NCBI RefSeq assembly: GCF_000223985.1
Contig: NZ_AFWV01000016.1
Span: 47,834-111,833 of the forward strand
DNA from: Thiocapsa marina 5811
GTDB lineage: Bacteria; Pseudomonadota; Gammaproteobacteria; Chromatiales; Chromatiaceae
Direction: 5' to 3'
DNA length: 64,000 nucleotides
The first letter of the stretch is position 1. Every line of letters begins with the position of its first letter. The notes under the pieces are model-generated. The model did no database searches. It had not been told where the DNA came from and saw only the letters and a list, made by a program, of their open reading frames with translations. Positions 63,807-64,000 of this stretch are shown one piece after another. Both the position numbers and the translations under genes were made by a program.

Positions 63807-64000
63807 GGGAGAGCGGTGTGCCTCCCTCGGGGTGCTTGAACAACAGCACCCGTCGGGAGAGTCTCTTGTTTGCGAAGACAAAGAGACTCCATCAGTGTGC
63901 CACGCCGTCCTTGAAAGCCCCACGTTTTTCGCCGTGTTGATGCACATCGACGAGGACCTCGCCGAGGCCGCCCGAGGGGAGGGTTGTCCCGCCTGCGGCG
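63750..64000 (+). mobile_element. Left end of a probable insertion sequence
   Basis: The sequence from about GTGAGTACGGCCACC breaks the glycosidase frame. It carries a hairpin (GAGTCTCTTGT at 63859-63869 with ACAAAGAGACTC at 63878-63889) and then a short open frame running off the window. This pattern suits the leading end of an IS. Family, inverted repeat and target duplication cannot be judged without the other end. Confidence 0.55.
63895..64000 (+). CDS. Partial IS-associated zinc-finger-like protein
   Basis: Open from 63790, with GTG codons at 63832 and 63895, running past the window end. It reads SPTFFAVLMHIDEDLAEAARGEGCPACG. The paired Cys motif after a short helix resembles small accessory proteins of certain insertion sequences, whose next residues are usually a second CxxCG and a basic PRKPRG tail. 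Start and family are uncertain. Confidence 0.4.
   Translation, partial: MCHAVLESPTFFAVLMHIDEDLAEAARGEGCPACG

Overview
The window is GC-rich, densely coding gammaproteobacterial chromosomal DNA. Its gene content points to a purple sulfur bacterium of the Chromatiaceae (Thiocapsa-like): glycogen metabolism at both ends, a zwf-opcA pair, a cobalamin salvage operon under a B12 riboswitch, a NiFe-hydrogenase-type maturation protease, and arsJ-type arsenate resistance. The family-level assignment is inference. There is no rRNA gene here to confirm it, and I recognised no tRNA or photosynthesis gene.

Layout. 1-2 kb: 3' part of glgP. 2.6-4.3 kb: an orphan PIN-domain protein, a Cys-rich secreted protein and a D-Ala-D-Ala dipeptidase gene destroyed by an internal deletion. 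4.5-9.3 kb: a signalling cluster (2-TM peptide, symporter-type histidine kinase, lone receiver, CBS-nucleotidyltransferase). 9.3-16 kb (minus): B12 riboswitch, btuB, a membrane protein, then cobO-cobU-cobT-cobC-cobS, tightly overlapped. 16-18.2 kb: tandem Ca2+/Na+ antiporter paralogues. 18.3-18.7 kb: a marC-like scrap and a large palindromic MITE-like element. 18.9-21.6 kb: zwf-opcA. 22-25.6 kb: exported amidohydrolase and a FAD-dependent dehydrogenase. 25.8-33.3 kb: an unknown protein with RelA/SpoT-like motifs, the three AmmeMemoRadiSam proteins, a Lon-like protease and a UspA-like protein.

33.6-43 kb: an ACP/fatty-acyl-AMP ligase/acyltransferase fusion, divergent from a PAS-GGDEF-EAL protein whose two catalytic domains both look dead, then an ATP-grasp/alpha-E fusion coupled to a transglutaminase. 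43.3-47.8 kb: gamma carbonic anhydrase, GNAT, a membrane protein with a cardiolipin-synthase-like enzyme, and small unknowns. 47.9-56.4 kb (minus): MscK-type channel, lipoprotein, and an RND pump with its adaptor. 56.5-58.8 kb: PlpD-like patatin autotransporter. 58.8-62.8 kb (minus): arsR-arsC-GAPDH-arsJ plus a hydrogenase maturation protease translationally linked to arsJ. 63.2-64 kb: a glucoamylase-like gene cut by what looks like an insertion sequence.

The most striking structure not explained by genes is a set of dispersed palindromic repeats. Family II (about 85 bp, TTAAACCGCG... termini) occurs at 25.65, 46.64, 46.75, 47.78, 51.75 and 58.81 kb and repeatedly sits exactly at gene 3' ends. 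It supplies the stop codons of two plus-strand genes and the last 19 or so codons of the hydrogenase protease. Family I (79 bp, GTAGGGTGGAC termini) occurs at 13.6, 51.8 and 60.7 kb, and one copy appears to be nested in a family II copy.
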